From Bin87 sp965208015 (lineage in GTDB: Bacteria > Chloroflexota > Dehalococcoidia > Lucifugimonadales > UBA3495), in contig OZ242309.1 of NCBI GenBank assembly GCA_965208015.1, positions 1,426,001 to 1,490,000 on the forward strand: DNA of 64,000 nucleotides. The letters are read 5' to 3'. The position numbers and the translations under genes are program-made. This document shows positions 25,834 through 34,607 of the stretch, one piece after another (the stretch's first letter is position 1; each line of letters opens with the position of its first letter). The notes under the pieces are model-generated. The model did not search any database. It was not told the origin of the DNA and saw only the letters and a list, made by a program, of their open reading frames with translations.

Positions 25834-27780
25834 ATGGCCATTTCCACGAAAGCAACACCGCAGGAATCAACGCGCGCCACGGTATCCCATCCACTGGACC
25901 CGCTGACGGCCGAGGAGATCGCCGAGGCGTCGGCCATCCTGAAATCCCAGCGCGACCTGGGGCCGCGAACCCGGTTCGAGACCATCGTGTTGCGTGAGCC
26001 GGACAAGCACGTCGTGCTCGATTATCAGCCCGGCGACCCGATACGGCGCGAGGCGTTCCTGGTGGTGCTGGACAACGACGTGCCGGCCACCTATGAGGCG
26101 GTGGTTTCCCTCGATGAAGGACAAGTCATTTCCTGGGAGCACATCCCCGGCGTGCAGCCCCGGGTGATGTTCGACGAATTCGTGGAGTGCGAGGCGGCGG
26201 TGCGGGCCGACGCACGATTCCAAGCGGCCATCAAGAAGCGCGGCATCACCGACCCCAGCCTGGTGATGGTGGACCCGTGGTCGGCGGGAAACTACGGTTT
26301 CGAGGACGAGGAGGGCCGGCGACTGGTGCTGTGCCGGAACTTTGCCCGCTCCAGCCCCACGGACAACGGCTACGCCCGTCCCATCGAGGGGGTCACCGCC
26401 GTGGTGGACTTGAACAACATGGAGGTGGTCCGGGTCGATGACTACGGCGTGATGCCGCTGCCACCGGAGCCGGGCAACTACGGCGCCGAGTTTGTCGGCA
26501 AGTTCCGCGAGGACCTGAAGCCGCTGGAGATCACCCAACCCGATGGGCCGAGTTTCCAGGTGGACGGCTGGAAGGTGACATGGCAGAAATGGCACCTGCG
26601 CGTCGGGTTCACGCCACGGGAGGGGCTGGTGATCCACACCGTGGGTTACGAGGACCAGGGCCGGGTGCGGCCGATACTGCATCGCGCTGCCCTGTCTGAC
26701 ATGGTGGTCCCCTACGGCGAACCCGGCAAAGACCACTACCGGAAAAACGCCTTCGACGCCGGCGAGTACGGCATCGGGTCGCTGACCAACTCGCTGACCC
26801 TGGGATGCGACTGCCTGGGGGAGATTTACTACTTCGATGCGGCGCTCAATACGGGCAGCGGTGAGGCGTTCACCATACCCAACGCGGTGTGCATGCACGA
26901 GGAGGACTACGGCATCCTGTGGAAGCACACCGACTGGCGCATCGGGCAAACCGAGGTGCGCCGCTCCCGTCGGCTGGTGATCTCCAGCGTCGCCACCGTG
27001 GGGAACTACGAGTACGGTTTCTTCTGGTATTTCTACCAGGACGGCACCATACAAATGGAAATCAAACTGACCGGCATCATCAACACCGCCGGCATCGCCG
27101 AGGGCGAGACGCCCAAGTACGGCACAATCGTGGCGCCGCAGCTGAACGCGCACATTCACCAGCACTTCTTCAACTTCCGCATGGACATGAACGTGGACGG
27201 CGGGGAAAACTCGGTTTTCGAGGTGAACACAGTGGCCGCGCCGCCGGGCCCGGACAACCCCCACGGCAACGCCTTCTACGCGGAGAAGACCCTGCTGGGA
27301 ACGGAACACGAGGCGCAGCGGGTGATCGACCCGATGAGCGGACGGTACTGGCTGGTGTCCAACACGTCGGCGAAGAACGCGCTGGGTCAGCCGGTGAGTT
27401 ACAAGCTCATGCCGGGCGAGAACATCCTGCCCTTCGCCAGTCCCGACGCCAGCATCATCAAGCGCGCCGGTTTCATGACCAAGCACTTATGGGTGACGCC
27501 CCATGACCGCGACGAGATATCCGCCACCGGCCCGTATCCCAACCAGCACCCGGGCGGCGCGGGCCTACCCGAGTACACCAGGAACAACCGGAACGTGGAG
27601 GACACCGACGTGGTGGTCTGGTACACACTGGGCTACCATCACGTGCCCCGTCCCGAGGACTGGCCGATTTCACCCGTGGCCTACTGCGGGTTCAGCCTCA
27701 AGCCCGTTGGGTTCTTCGACACCAACCCCGTGCTGGACGTGCCGCCCAGCGACCACTGCGACGAGGCTTGCCACGCTTAG
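25834..27780 (+). CDS. Copper-containing primary amine oxidase
   Basis: Quinoprotein that oxidises primary amines to aldehyde, ammonia and hydrogen peroxide. The topaquinone precursor is Tyr392 in VGNYEYG (family N-Y-D/E-Y). Copper ligands are His442 and His444 in HIHQHFFNFRMD, and a C-terminal histidine lies in LGYHHVPRPEDWP. The 648-residue length fits the family. AGGAGG precedes the ATG. No signal peptide is evident, so the enzyme appears cytosolic. Possible substrates are biogenic amines such as phenethylamine or tyramine. These would feed aromatic catabolism by the oxygenases downstream, which is inference. Confidence 0.95.
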   Translation: MAISTKATPQESTRATVSHPLDPLTAEEIAEASAILKSQRDLGPRTRFETIVLREPDKHVVLDYQPGDPIRREAFLVVLDNDVPATYEAVVSLDEGQVISWEHIPGVQPRVMFDEFVECEAAVRADARFQAAIKKRGITDPSLVMVDPWSAGNYGFEDEEGRRLVLCRNFARSSPTDNGYARPIEGVTAVVDLNNMEVVRVDDYGVMPLPPEPGNYGAEFVGKFREDLKPLEITQPDGPSFQVDGWKVTWQKWHLRVGFTPREGLVIHTVGYEDQGRVRPILHRAALSDMVVPYGEPGKDHYRKNAFDAGEYGIGSLTNSLTLGCDCLGEIYYFDAALNTGSGEAFTIPNAVCMHEEDYGILWKHTDWRIGQTEVRRSRRLVISSVATVGNYEYGFFWYFYQDGTIQMEIKLTGIINTAGIAEGETPKYGTIVAPQLNAHIHQHFFNFRMDMNVDGGENSVFEVNTVAAPPGPDNPHGNAFYAEKTLLGTEHEAQRVIDPMSGRYWLVSNTSAKNALGQPVSYKLMPGENILPFASPDASIIKRAGFMTKHLWVTPHDRDEISATGPYPNQHPGGAGLPEYTRNNRNVEDTDVVVWYTLGYHHVPRPEDWPISPVAYCGFSLKPVGFFDTNPVLDVPPSDHCDEACHA

Positions 27781-27810
27781 AGTTTCATGCGTACCCAGTT
27801 TTACTCCGAC

Positions 27811-27904
27811 TGTCATTGCGAGCGGAGCGCGGCAATCTCGTGACGGCAACGGACCTCCGCTGCGGCAACGAGATCGCCACGTCGCTGCGTTCCTCGCGAT
27901 GACA
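27811..27904. repeat. Dispersed inverted repeat, TGTCATTGCGAG..CTCGCGATGACA
   Basis: Terminal arms TGTCATTGCGAGCGGAGCG and TCCTCGCGATGACA flank an interior with ACGAGATCGCCACGTCGCTGC. Copies with the same ends occur at 27227+2000 (29227-29331) and 49978-50049. They lie only between genes. This is a well-known style of small, non-coding, hairpin-forming chromosomal repeat. Confidence 0.7.
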
Positions 27905-27924
27905 CCCCCGGTACGAATGAGGCT

Positions 27925-29196
27925 CTACGTCACCCGCACCGGGTGGGCGACGGGCTGGTTGAAGAGGTATCCCTTCTCGTTGAACAGGACGCGGTCGGGC
28001 TGGGTGTTGCCGGCCGTGTCGGTGGCCCGGGTCATGATTGCGTGGTCTCCCGGATCCCCGTCCCACTGGAACTCGAACCGAGCCCAGGAATGGTCCGGCT
28101 GGGACCCGGAGAGCGCAGCCTCGTTCCAGGTTTGGCCCGAATCGATGCTCCACTCGACGCGTGCAATCGGCCCCGATGGGGAGTGAGCGTATCCGTGGAT
28201 GCGGTGACGCCCCGCTGGCAGTTCCGCCGGCCAGGGCAGGGCCAGGGCGCTCTTGATGACCTGCTCGGTTACCGGCTGGCCCAGCGCTTCGCCCTGTGGC
28301 GGGTACTCATCGCCGATGAGTGTGTAGGACGTGGTGTTGTTCCGCGTCCACATCGGTTCCGGCGAAACGACGATACGGCCCAGCCACTTGACGTTCGCGC
28401 TGCCCACCCATCCGGGCGCCAGCACCCGGACGGGGAAGCCGTGATCTCGGGGCAATGTCTCCCCGTTGAGCGCGTAGGCCAGCAGCGTGTCCGGATCCAT
28501 GGCTTTGTCCACCGGCAGGACGTAGCGAAAACCTTCCTCGGGGGACTCCACGTCCAACCCGATCAGCAACACGGACGCGGCGTCTGATTGGATGCCCGCC
28601 AGTGTCAGGACGTCGCGGAGTTGCGCGCCGACCCACTCGCCATTGCTCACCGCCCCGGTCATCCACTGGGTGCCGGACGCCTCCTGCCCGTTCATCAGGT
28701 TGAACATGGCGCGGTGATTACCCGCGCATTCCAGGTAGGAAGTCAGCGTGCGGCTGGGCAGGCTGCGGAGTTCCTGGTATGTGAGTTCCAACGGTTCCGA
28801 AACCGCATCGCCCTCCACGGTGAGACGCCAGTCGTCGGCGTCCAGATCCAGGCTAACGGAGTTGTTGCGCACGAAGAACAGACGGTTGGGGGTGAGCATG
28901 CCCTGCATGTTTTCCAACCGCGCCTCCAGCCCCTTATCGCCGTGCACGAGGAATGGCTCGGGGTCTTTGAACCAGGGGCCGGCCGGCGTCGGCTCACTGA
29001 CCACGACGGAAGGCTGCGGTCCTGTCGGGGCATCAAGGGACTCCATTCCGGCGCAGGCGGCCAACACCGCTGTGGCGCTGCCGGCCAGCAGCAGGCGCAG
29101 GAAATGGCGACGGTCCATACCCCGGGCGCTGGCGAACTCCCAGAGCGAGGGCCTGCCCGGTGGCGGTGTGCCGAATCCCTGCTCGCGCTCGTCCAT
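27925..29196 (-). CDS. Tat-exported molybdopterin (sulfite-oxidase family) oxidoreductase
   Basis: Mo-cofactor enzyme of 423 residues. The N-terminus carries a twin-arginine signal DRRHFLRLLLAGSA followed by a hydrophobic stretch and LAAC, so it is probably an exported lipoprotein. The molybdenum-ligating cysteine is Cys157 in LECAGNHR. The C-terminal Mo-co dimerisation domain shows VEWSIDSGQTWNEA. The ATG at 29196 has GGGAG upstream; the frame extends further but only into a dispersed repeat. Role: sulfite oxidation or reduction of oxidised methionine or related compounds; the electron partner is not in the window. Confidence 0.9.
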   Translation of the reverse strand: MDEREQGFGTPPPGRPSLWEFASARGMDRRHFLRLLLAGSATAVLAACAGMESLDAPTGPQPSVVVSEPTPAGPWFKDPEPFLVHGDKGLEARLENMQGMLTPNRLFFVRNNSVSLDLDADDWRLTVEGDAVSEPLELTYQELRSLPSRTLTSYLECAGNHRAMFNLMNGQEASGTQWMTGAVSNGEWVGAQLRDVLTLAGIQSDAASVLLIGLDVESPEEGFRYVLPVDKAMDPDTLLAYALNGETLPRDHGFPVRVLAPGWVGSANVKWLGRIVVSPEPMWTRNNTTSYTLIGDEYPPQGEALGQPVTEQVIKSALALPWPAELPAGRHRIHGYAHSPSGPIARVEWSIDSGQTWNEAALSGSQPDHSWARFEFQWDGDPGDHAIMTRATDTAGNTQPDRVLFNEKGYLFNQPVAHPVRVT

Positions 29197-29226
29197 GCTT
29201 GGCTCCCCATGCGTGCTCCCTTTGTC

Positions 29227-29331
29227 TGTCATTGCGAAGAGCGTAGCGACGTGGCAGTCCCGTTGACGCAGTGGCGCCCTTGGACGCAACGAGATTGCCG
29301 CCCCCGCATCAATCGCGGGGGCGCAATGACA
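29227..29331. repeat. Dispersed inverted repeat, TGTCATTGCGA..GCAATGACA
   Basis: Second copy of the TGTCATTGCGAG family, with internal ACGAGATTGCCGCC and a GCGGGGGCGCAATGACA right end. It lies between the amidohydrolase and the sulfite-oxidase-like gene and adds spurious reading frame upstream of the latter. Confidence 0.7.
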
Positions 29332-29359
29332 TTTTTCAGAGGGACCCGCGTCAACTGAC

Positions 29360-30184
29360 CTACGGCGCCTGCAGCATGGGCCAGAAGGTGGCGGCGGCCC
29401 TGCCCATCATCCAGTCCAGGTCTTCGGCGGACAGCCAGGGCAGGGCGGTCTTGCCCAGTTCCACCTGGCCGATGAATCCGCCGGCGCGGGACGACGGGAA
29501 GTTGGAACCCCACATCATGCGCCGCGGCGTGAACGCCTCGATGACGCGGCGGAACAGGTCCTTTTCGTCGTCGGACAGATCGGCGTAGGGGCCCAGGCTG
29601 GTGCTGGAATAGCGCAGGTGGGCGTTGGGCAGCTGGGCCAACTCCTCCAGGGCAACGGTCATCCCCGCCTTGTCGGCGGAGTTGCTCCAGCCGGCGAAGT
29701 GGTCGGGGGCAAAGCGGACGTTGGGGTGTCGGGCGCCGATGTTGCGCATCCGGTTGACCCGATCCGCGGTTCCGCCGCCGCCAATGGAGATGGGGATGCC
29801 CAGGGACTCGGCGCGGTTCCACAGGGCGTCGCAACGCGGGTCGTCGGGCTCGGCCTGGCTTTGCAGACGAACGCCCCACATGCCGCGCTCGTTGGTCCAG
29901 TAGGAGAGCTTGTCGGCGGCGTCATCAGCGGCCGGGTCCAGGATGCCGACGGCAACGGTGCGGGGAGCGTACCGGAGCGCGCTGTCGCACTGGTAGGAGT
30001 TGTCCAGGCCGTAGGTGCCGTTGGGCTGGACCAAGGTGGCGCATTCCACGCCGGCGGCGTCCATCTCTTTGATCAGGTCCTCGACGTTGTTGCTGACTTC
30101 AAGGGACCATCCGGTGGCGTCGGGGTGGAGGGGGTGGGCGTTCCTGTCGCTGCTGACCACGTGGGTGTGAGTGTCGATGATCAT
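29360..30184 (-). CDS. Amidohydrolase-2 family metal-dependent hydrolase
   Basis: TIM-barrel hydrolase of 274 residues, related to 2-pyrone-4,6-dicarboxylate lactonase and ACMSD-type decarboxylases. It opens MIIDTHTHVVSSD with the metal-binding HxH. Later blocks are RFAPDHFAGW and MMWGSNFPSS, the typical C-terminal GSDFP-like metal site with Asn in place of Asp. CTCCAGGAGTT lies upstream of the ATG. A second enzyme of this family is encoded at 39672. The substrate is unknown; a ring-cleavage lactone is plausible from context. Confidence 0.87.
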   Translation of the reverse strand: MIIDTHTHVVSSDRNAHPLHPDATGWSLEVSNNVEDLIKEMDAAGVECATLVQPNGTYGLDNSYQCDSALRYAPRTVAVGILDPAADDAADKLSYWTNERGMWGVRLQSQAEPDDPRCDALWNRAESLGIPISIGGGGTADRVNRMRNIGARHPNVRFAPDHFAGWSNSADKAGMTVALEELAQLPNAHLRYSSTSLGPYADLSDDEKDLFRRVIEAFTPRRMMWGSNFPSSRAGGFIGQVELGKTALPWLSAEDLDWMMGRAAATFWPMLQAP

Positions 30185-30258
30185 GGTCGTAACTCCTGGA
30201 GGGATGATTGCGAGCCGGTGTCGTCATTCTACGACGTCGGGATGAAATCCCTAGCCCC

Positions 30259-30426
30259 TCAGAAAAGCTCCCGGCTGGCGATATCCGCGCCTTCGCGTAT
30301 GGCACACAGCTTGAGCCAGACGATGCCGGCCTCCACGCGGTTGGAGCCTAGCATATCCACCAGTCTTTCGGGCCGGGGCAGGCTGCCGGTATGGGTGGTC
30401 AGGATGCGAGTTTCGCTCTTCTTCAT
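30259..30426 (-). pseudogene. Internally deleted remnant of a MetE-like (cobalamin-independent methionine synthase family) gene
   Basis: A 55-codon open frame starts MKKSETRILTTHTGSLPRPE, the unmistakable N-terminus of UROD/MetE-like methyltransferases. After ~26 residues it jumps to VEAGIVWLKLCAIREGADIA, which matches the C-terminal end of the same family (W.KL.A..EGA..AS). About 300 central residues are missing, with frame kept. A palindromic repeat lies 30 bases upstream, on the 5' side. I read it as a deletion remnant; whether it is expressed is unknown. Full-length relatives are ~350-380 residues. Confidence 0.75.
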
Positions 30427-30455
30427 CGGTGACTTTACTTTCGCCGGGCGGGAAT

Positions 30456-30565
30456 GTCAGAAGCATGATTTACGGAATCTTATGATTGGGCAGGATTAGA
30501 AGATCTCTATCGCATGACGGTCCCAATCCCGATAATCCCTAAATCTTGAAAATCCTGCTTCTGAC
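30456..30565. repeat. Palindromic repeat family GTCAGAATC..GATTCTGAC, copy 1
   Basis: Ends GTCAG and CTGAC frame AT-rich (C)AATCC/GGATT blocks that can fold back on each other. This is the most degenerate of six copies. It lies between the MetE-like remnant and the dodecin gene. Confidence 0.65.
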
Positions 30566-30693
30566 GAATCACGAAACTGGGTGCGTGTAAGCCATGAACC
30601 GGGTTGCCCAATCGGGATATCGGGAATATTATACTTGGGCGCTGTGAGTGAAGGCGCAAAAACAACAGTACCCTCAACATAATGGAGCGAAAA

Positions 30694-30927
30694 ATGGCAA
30701 CTGGAAGCACTTACAAGATAGTCGAGTTGGTGGGATCCTCCAGCTCAAACGTACAAGAGGCCATTGACGGCGCGATTGCCCGGGCGGCCCAAACGATCCG
30801 CAACCTGGACTGGTTCGAGGTGCGGGAAATCCGCGGCACCATCGACGACGGGCGCGCCAACTGGTACCAGGTCAAGCTGGGCGTTGGGTTCCGCGTGGAC
30901 GGCGGTGAAGACATCCGCGAAGACTAG
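30694..30927 (+). CDS. Dodecin family flavin-binding protein
   Basis: Small dodecameric flavin storage and buffering protein. It shows the dodecin pattern YKIVELVGSSSSNVQEAIDG near the start, then NLDWFEVREIRG with the isoalloxazine-stacking Trp, and YQVKLGVGFRVD. The ATG at 30694 is favoured over 30682 because GGAG lies six bases upstream of it and the family begins there, giving 77 residues. It may buffer FMN or FAD for the many flavoenzymes nearby. Flanked on both sides by copies of the palindromic repeat. Confidence 0.92.
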   Translation: MATGSTYKIVELVGSSSSNVQEAIDGAIARAAQTIRNLDWFEVREIRGTIDDGRANWYQVKLGVGFRVDGGEDIRED

Positions 30928-31015
30928 GCCCGCCGCATTTTCCGGCTTGGACATTGCGCCCGCCACCCCGTGGTGGTGGGCGCAAACTCCGTTCCGGCGA
31001 GGAACGTCAGAATCA

Positions 31016-31113
31016 GGATTTTCAAGATTTGAGGATTGTCAGGATTGAGGCCGCTGCCGGAAAAGCGCACCCAATCCTGACAATCTGAAAATCCGGTAAA
31101 TCCTGCTTCTGAC
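31016..31113. repeat. Palindromic repeat family GTCAGAATC..GATTCTGAC, copy 2
   Basis: GTCAGAATCAGGATTTTCAA at the left end and TCCGGTAAATCCTGCTTCTGAC (in two parts) at the right, with internal GGATT/AATCC repeats. It ends about 20 bases before the ABC-F start codon, so it lies in that gene's leader. Confidence 0.75.
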
Positions 31114-31133
31114 AATGGCTTTTTGCTCGCTTC

Positions 31134-33116
31134 ATGCTCGTCGCCTCTGACCTCAGCAAAGCGTACTCGGAACGGACCCTGTTCCGCGGGCTGAACCTGT
31201 CCATGGCGGCCGGCGACCGCATCGCGCTGATCGGCGCCAACGGGTCGGGCAAGACGACGCTCCTGGACATCCTCGCCGGCGATACCCTGCCCGACGCCGG
31301 GTCGGTTTCCGGGCGCCGCAACACCACGGTGGGATACCTGAAGCAGGAGCCGGCGGCATTCGCCGGTCGGTCGCTGCTCGAGGAGGTGCTGCACGCCAAC
31401 CCGGAGGTCGTTGCGCTGTCAGGGCGAATCGCCGCGACCCGGGAAACGCTGTCGGCGACCGCTGATCTGGCGCAACAGCGTGCGCTGATGGATCGGCTCG
31501 CGCAACTCGACGCAGAACTGGAGGCCGCCGGCGGAAGCGACCGTGACCACGAGGCAAAGGCGATCCTGTCGGGCCTTGGGTTCAAGGAAACCGACTTCGC
31601 CCGAGACATGCGGGAGTTCAGCGGCGGCTGGATCATGCGGGCCGAGTTGGCTCGGCTGCTGTTCCGAAACCCGGACGTTCTGCTGCTGGACGAGCCCACA
31701 AACCACCTCGATCTCGAAGCCAACCTGTGGTTTGAGAAATACCTGTCGTCTTTTCTTGGCGGAGTGGTCATAACGTCCCACGACCGCGCCTTCCTGAACC
31801 AGGTCGCCAACCGGATCCTGGCCATCGAGCCCGGCGAGGTGGCGCACCACCGGGGCAACTACGACGACTACCTGCTCGCCCGGGAGCGCGCGCTGGAAGT
31901 CAAGCAGGCCGCCGCCGCCCGCCAGGAGCGCGAGATCCAGCGGCAGATGCGTTTCGTCGAACGGTTCCGTTACAAGGCAACCAAAGCGCGGCAGGTGCAG
32001 AGTCGCCTGAAACAACTGGAACGGATAGAGATCATCGAACTGCCTCGGGCTACCCGTAAGGTCAACTATTCGTTCCCCGAACCTCCGCGCAGCGGCTCCG
32101 ACATCATCCGGCTGACCAACGTGGGCAGGGCCTACGGCGACAACGTGGTGTATCGCGGACTGAACCTGACCCTGGAGCGCGGCGACCGGGTCGCGCTGGT
32201 CGGACCCAACGGGGCCGGCAAATCGACATTGCTGAAGATTCTGGCCGGCGTGCTGCCCATCGACCGCGGAGAGCGCCGGCTTGGCCACAACGTGATCACC
32301 GCCTACTACGCTCAGCATGTCCTCGACCTGCTGCACGCGAACAACACCGCCCTGGAAGAATTGCAGGAGGCCGCGCCGTCCGAATCGGAGCAGAACCTGC
32401 GCACCACCCTGGGCGGCTTTTTGTTCAGTGGCGATGACATCCTGAAGCCGATCTCCGTGCTGTCCGGCGGCGAAAAGGCCCGGGTCGCGCTGGCCAAGCT
32501 GCTCCTGCAACCCAGCAACTTCCTGCTCATGGACGAGCCGACCAACCATTTGGACATAACGTCCCGGGAGATACTGGCCGACGCTCTCGGCGACTACCAG
32601 GGTTCCATCTGTCTGGTCACCCACGACCGCACGCTGATCCGGCAGGTGGCCAACAAGATAATCGAGATCGACGGCGGGTTGCCCCGGGTCTACCCCGGCG
32701 ACTACGATGGATACCTGTACCGCAAGCAACAGGAGGCGGAGGCGAAACCCGCGGCCGCGGTTGCGGAAGAAAATGCGCCCGCCGTGACGGACAAGGCTTC
32801 AACCACACGCAGGTCGCGCCGTCCTCTCACCGCTGAGGAAGAAGAGGTGAGAGCCCTGGGCCGCAAGGCCCGCCAGCTGGCGACGCGGATCGACGAGATC
32901 GGCGCGGCCATCACCGAGCGGGAAGCCGTGACCTCGGAGCTGGAGGCCATGTTCGCCAACCCGGAGCAGTTCGAGGACCGTGCTCAGCTGGAAGATACGG
33001 GCCAGCGGTATCGCATCCTCAAAGAGGAGGAGCAGTCACTGTGGGACGAATGGGAGCGGCTGTCGCTGGAAGCCGAGGACGTGGACCGGACGCTGATCGC
33101 CCTGAAAGCCGGCTGA
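31134..33116 (+). CDS. ABC-F family ATPase
   Basis: Soluble protein with two ABC ATPase domains and no membrane segments; ABC-F proteins act on the ribosome (translation control or antibiotic protection). Domain 1 has Walker A GANGSGKTT (~residues 34-42), signature region FSGGW and Walker B LLLDEPTNHLD. Domain 2 has GPNGAGKST, LSGGEKARVALA and LLMDEPTNHLD. The inter-domain linker is charged and helical. A C-terminal coiled-coil extension of ~100 residues resembles Uup/YfmR types. The start is a plain ATG with a poor Shine-Dalgarno, just after a repeat. 660 residues. Confidence 0.93.
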   Translation: MLVASDLSKAYSERTLFRGLNLSMAAGDRIALIGANGSGKTTLLDILAGDTLPDAGSVSGRRNTTVGYLKQEPAAFAGRSLLEEVLHANPEVVALSGRIAATRETLSATADLAQQRALMDRLAQLDAELEAAGGSDRDHEAKAILSGLGFKETDFARDMREFSGGWIMRAELARLLFRNPDVLLLDEPTNHLDLEANLWFEKYLSSFLGGVVITSHDRAFLNQVANRILAIEPGEVAHHRGNYDDYLLARERALEVKQAAAARQEREIQRQMRFVERFRYKATKARQVQSRLKQLERIEIIELPRATRKVNYSFPEPPRSGSDIIRLTNVGRAYGDNVVYRGLNLTLERGDRVALVGPNGAGKSTLLKILAGVLPIDRGERRLGHNVITAYYAQHVLDLLHANNTALEELQEAAPSESEQNLRTTLGGFLFSGDDILKPISVLSGGEKARVALAKLLLQPSNFLLMDEPTNHLDITSREILADALGDYQGSICLVTHDRTLIRQVANKIIEIDGGLPRVYPGDYDGYLYRKQQEAEAKPAAAVAEENAPAVTDKASTTRRSRRPLTAEEEEVRALGRKARQLATRIDEIGAAITEREAVTSELEAMFANPEQFEDRAQLEDTGQRYRILKEEEQSLWDEWERLSLEAEDVDRTLIALKAG

Positions 33117-33144
33117 CGCAAGGGCGTTAAGGTTCCCGTAGCGG

Positions 33145-33966
33145 CTAGGCGTCCCCCGGTGACCAGATCCAGTACCGGGAAACCGCGCCGGCGTCCACTC
33201 GCAGGTCGAAGCCGGTGATCATTTCCGCGTCGTCGGATGCCAGGAACACCGCCGCCTTGCCGTAGTGGGACGGGCCGGGGAGCCGGAGCAGAGGCGCCCC
33301 TCGGCTGGCGTCGGGGAGCAGCCCTGCCGCGCGCTGTCCCAGGCGCGGGCCCGGCCAGTCCACACCCCATCGCGCGGCCCGCTCCCGTCCCTCGGACTGG
33401 TCGGTGGCGGTTGGAGTCAGGCTGTTGACCCGGATGCCGTATGCGGACAACTCCATAGCCACCGACCGGGTGAAGTTGAGCATCCCGCCCTTGGCCGTGC
33501 CGTAGCCCACGTTGCCCGGCTCGCCCTGGTGTCCGGCGGTGGAAATGATGTTGATGATGTTGCCCTTTCGTTCCTGCTGGATCATCAGGTGGGCGACGTG
33601 CTTGGTGAACAGGAACGCGCCAGTGAGAATGATGTCGGTCTGGCGTCGCCACTCGTCCAGCGGCATGTTGAGCACACCCTTGAAGTTGAACTGGGCCGCG
33701 CCGTTCACCAGGATGTCCACTCCCCCGAACCGCTCGGTTGCCTGGCCAATTGCAGCGAGCGCCTGCTCCTCGTCGGTCACGTCGCAGGCGACGCCGATGG
33801 CGTTATGGCCCTCGGCGACAATGGCGGCGGCGCATTTTTGGGCCATCTCCTCGCGGATGTCGACACAGACCAGGTTCGCGCCTTCCCGGGCCAACTCCTC
33901 GGCGATGCCCCCCATGATGTTGGGGCTGGTGCCGGTCACCAACGCCGTCTTGCCTTCGAGTTTCAA
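33145..33966 (-). CDS. Short-chain dehydrogenase/reductase
   Basis: NAD(P)-dependent SDR of 273 residues. The cofactor loop is TGTSPNIMGG (residues ~12-21). NGAAQ is the structural motif, and the catalytic Ser/Tyr/Lys appear in IISTAGHQG and YGTAKGG. Translation begins at a TTG (33966) preceded by GAGGGGG six bases away. The C-terminal ~60 residues after PTATDQSEGRERAARWG are longer than in classical SDRs. It is near the Rieske dioxygenase genes, so it could be a cis-dihydrodiol dehydrogenase, but the substrate is unproven. Confidence 0.88.
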   Translation of the reverse strand: MKLEGKTALVTGTSPNIMGGIAEELAREGANLVCVDIREEMAQKCAAAIVAEGHNAIGVACDVTDEEQALAAIGQATERFGGVDILVNGAAQFNFKGVLNMPLDEWRRQTDIILTGAFLFTKHVAHLMIQQERKGNIINIISTAGHQGEPGNVGYGTAKGGMLNFTRSVAMELSAYGIRVNSLTPTATDQSEGRERAARWGVDWPGPRLGQRAAGLLPDASRGAPLLRLPGPSHYGKAAVFLASDDAEMITGFDLRVDAGAVSRYWIWSPGDA

Positions 33967-33987
33967 ACGTCCCCCTCAACGTGGTTT

Positions 33988-34070
33988 GTCAGAATCGGGA
34001 TTTACCGGATTTCAGGATTACGTCTCCCCAATCCTGCGAATCCTATAATCTTGAAAATCCTGATTCTGAC
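33988..34070. repeat. Palindromic repeat family GTCAGAATC..GATTCTGAC, copy 3
   Basis: GTCAGAATCGGGATTTACC at the left, TCCTGATTCTGAC at the right, between the SDR and dioxygenase beta genes. Confidence 0.75.
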
Positions 34071-34087
34071 GGAATTGCGCACAGCCT

Positions 34088-34582
34088 TCAAAAGATAATG
34101 CTGACCGCGCCGTGCCAGGAGAGGGCTTCGAGGTCCAGGACGGCCCGGCGGTAGGCTATCTTCAAATCGTTGCCATCGCGTCGCAGGATGTAGTCGACGC
34201 TGCCCACGTAGGGCGCGCCCTCGCCGGCGCGGAACCGGTAGACCAGGACGTTGGAATTCACCGAGAGCTCGCCGTCCTCTTTTTCCGTTACGCGCACGTT
34301 GGAAATGAACCGGCGGGTGCGCGACCACGGGTACTCGCGGTGGGCATGGCGGCTGTTCAGCCGCACGGCCCGGGCGCGCAGGCGGATGATGTCGTCGTCG
34401 ATGAAGACCAGGTCGCGCTTGGGGTCGCCGTCCGGCAGGTCGGTGGTGGGGACAACGTACCGGGCGTCCTCGGTGAACAGGTCGACCCAGTCGTCCAGTC
34501 GCCAGTCATCCAGGAGCGCCGCTTCCCGGAACAAAAAGTCCTCCACCTGTTCGCGCAGAGTGGGTTGGTTAACGGTGGTCAT
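34088..34582 (-). CDS. Aromatic-ring-hydroxylating dioxygenase, beta subunit
   Basis: SnoaL/NTF2-fold small subunit (164 residues) of a Rieske non-heme iron oxygenase; structural, not catalytic. It has the family pattern VEDFLFREAALLDDWRLDDW followed by YVVPTTD. RTRRFISNVRVTEKEDG and YRFRAGEGAPYVGSVDYILRR follow. It lies 25 bases downstream of the alpha subunit and is co-transcribed with it. Confidence 0.93.
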   Translation of the reverse strand: MTTVNQPTLREQVEDFLFREAALLDDWRLDDWVDLFTEDARYVVPTTDLPDGDPKRDLVFIDDDIIRLRARAVRLNSRHAHREYPWSRTRRFISNVRVTEKEDGELSVNSNVLVYRFRAGEGAPYVGSVDYILRRDGNDLKIAYRRAVLDLEALSWHGAVSIIF

Positions 34583-34607
34583 GGTTCACCTGATGGGCGG
34601 GCTAGGG

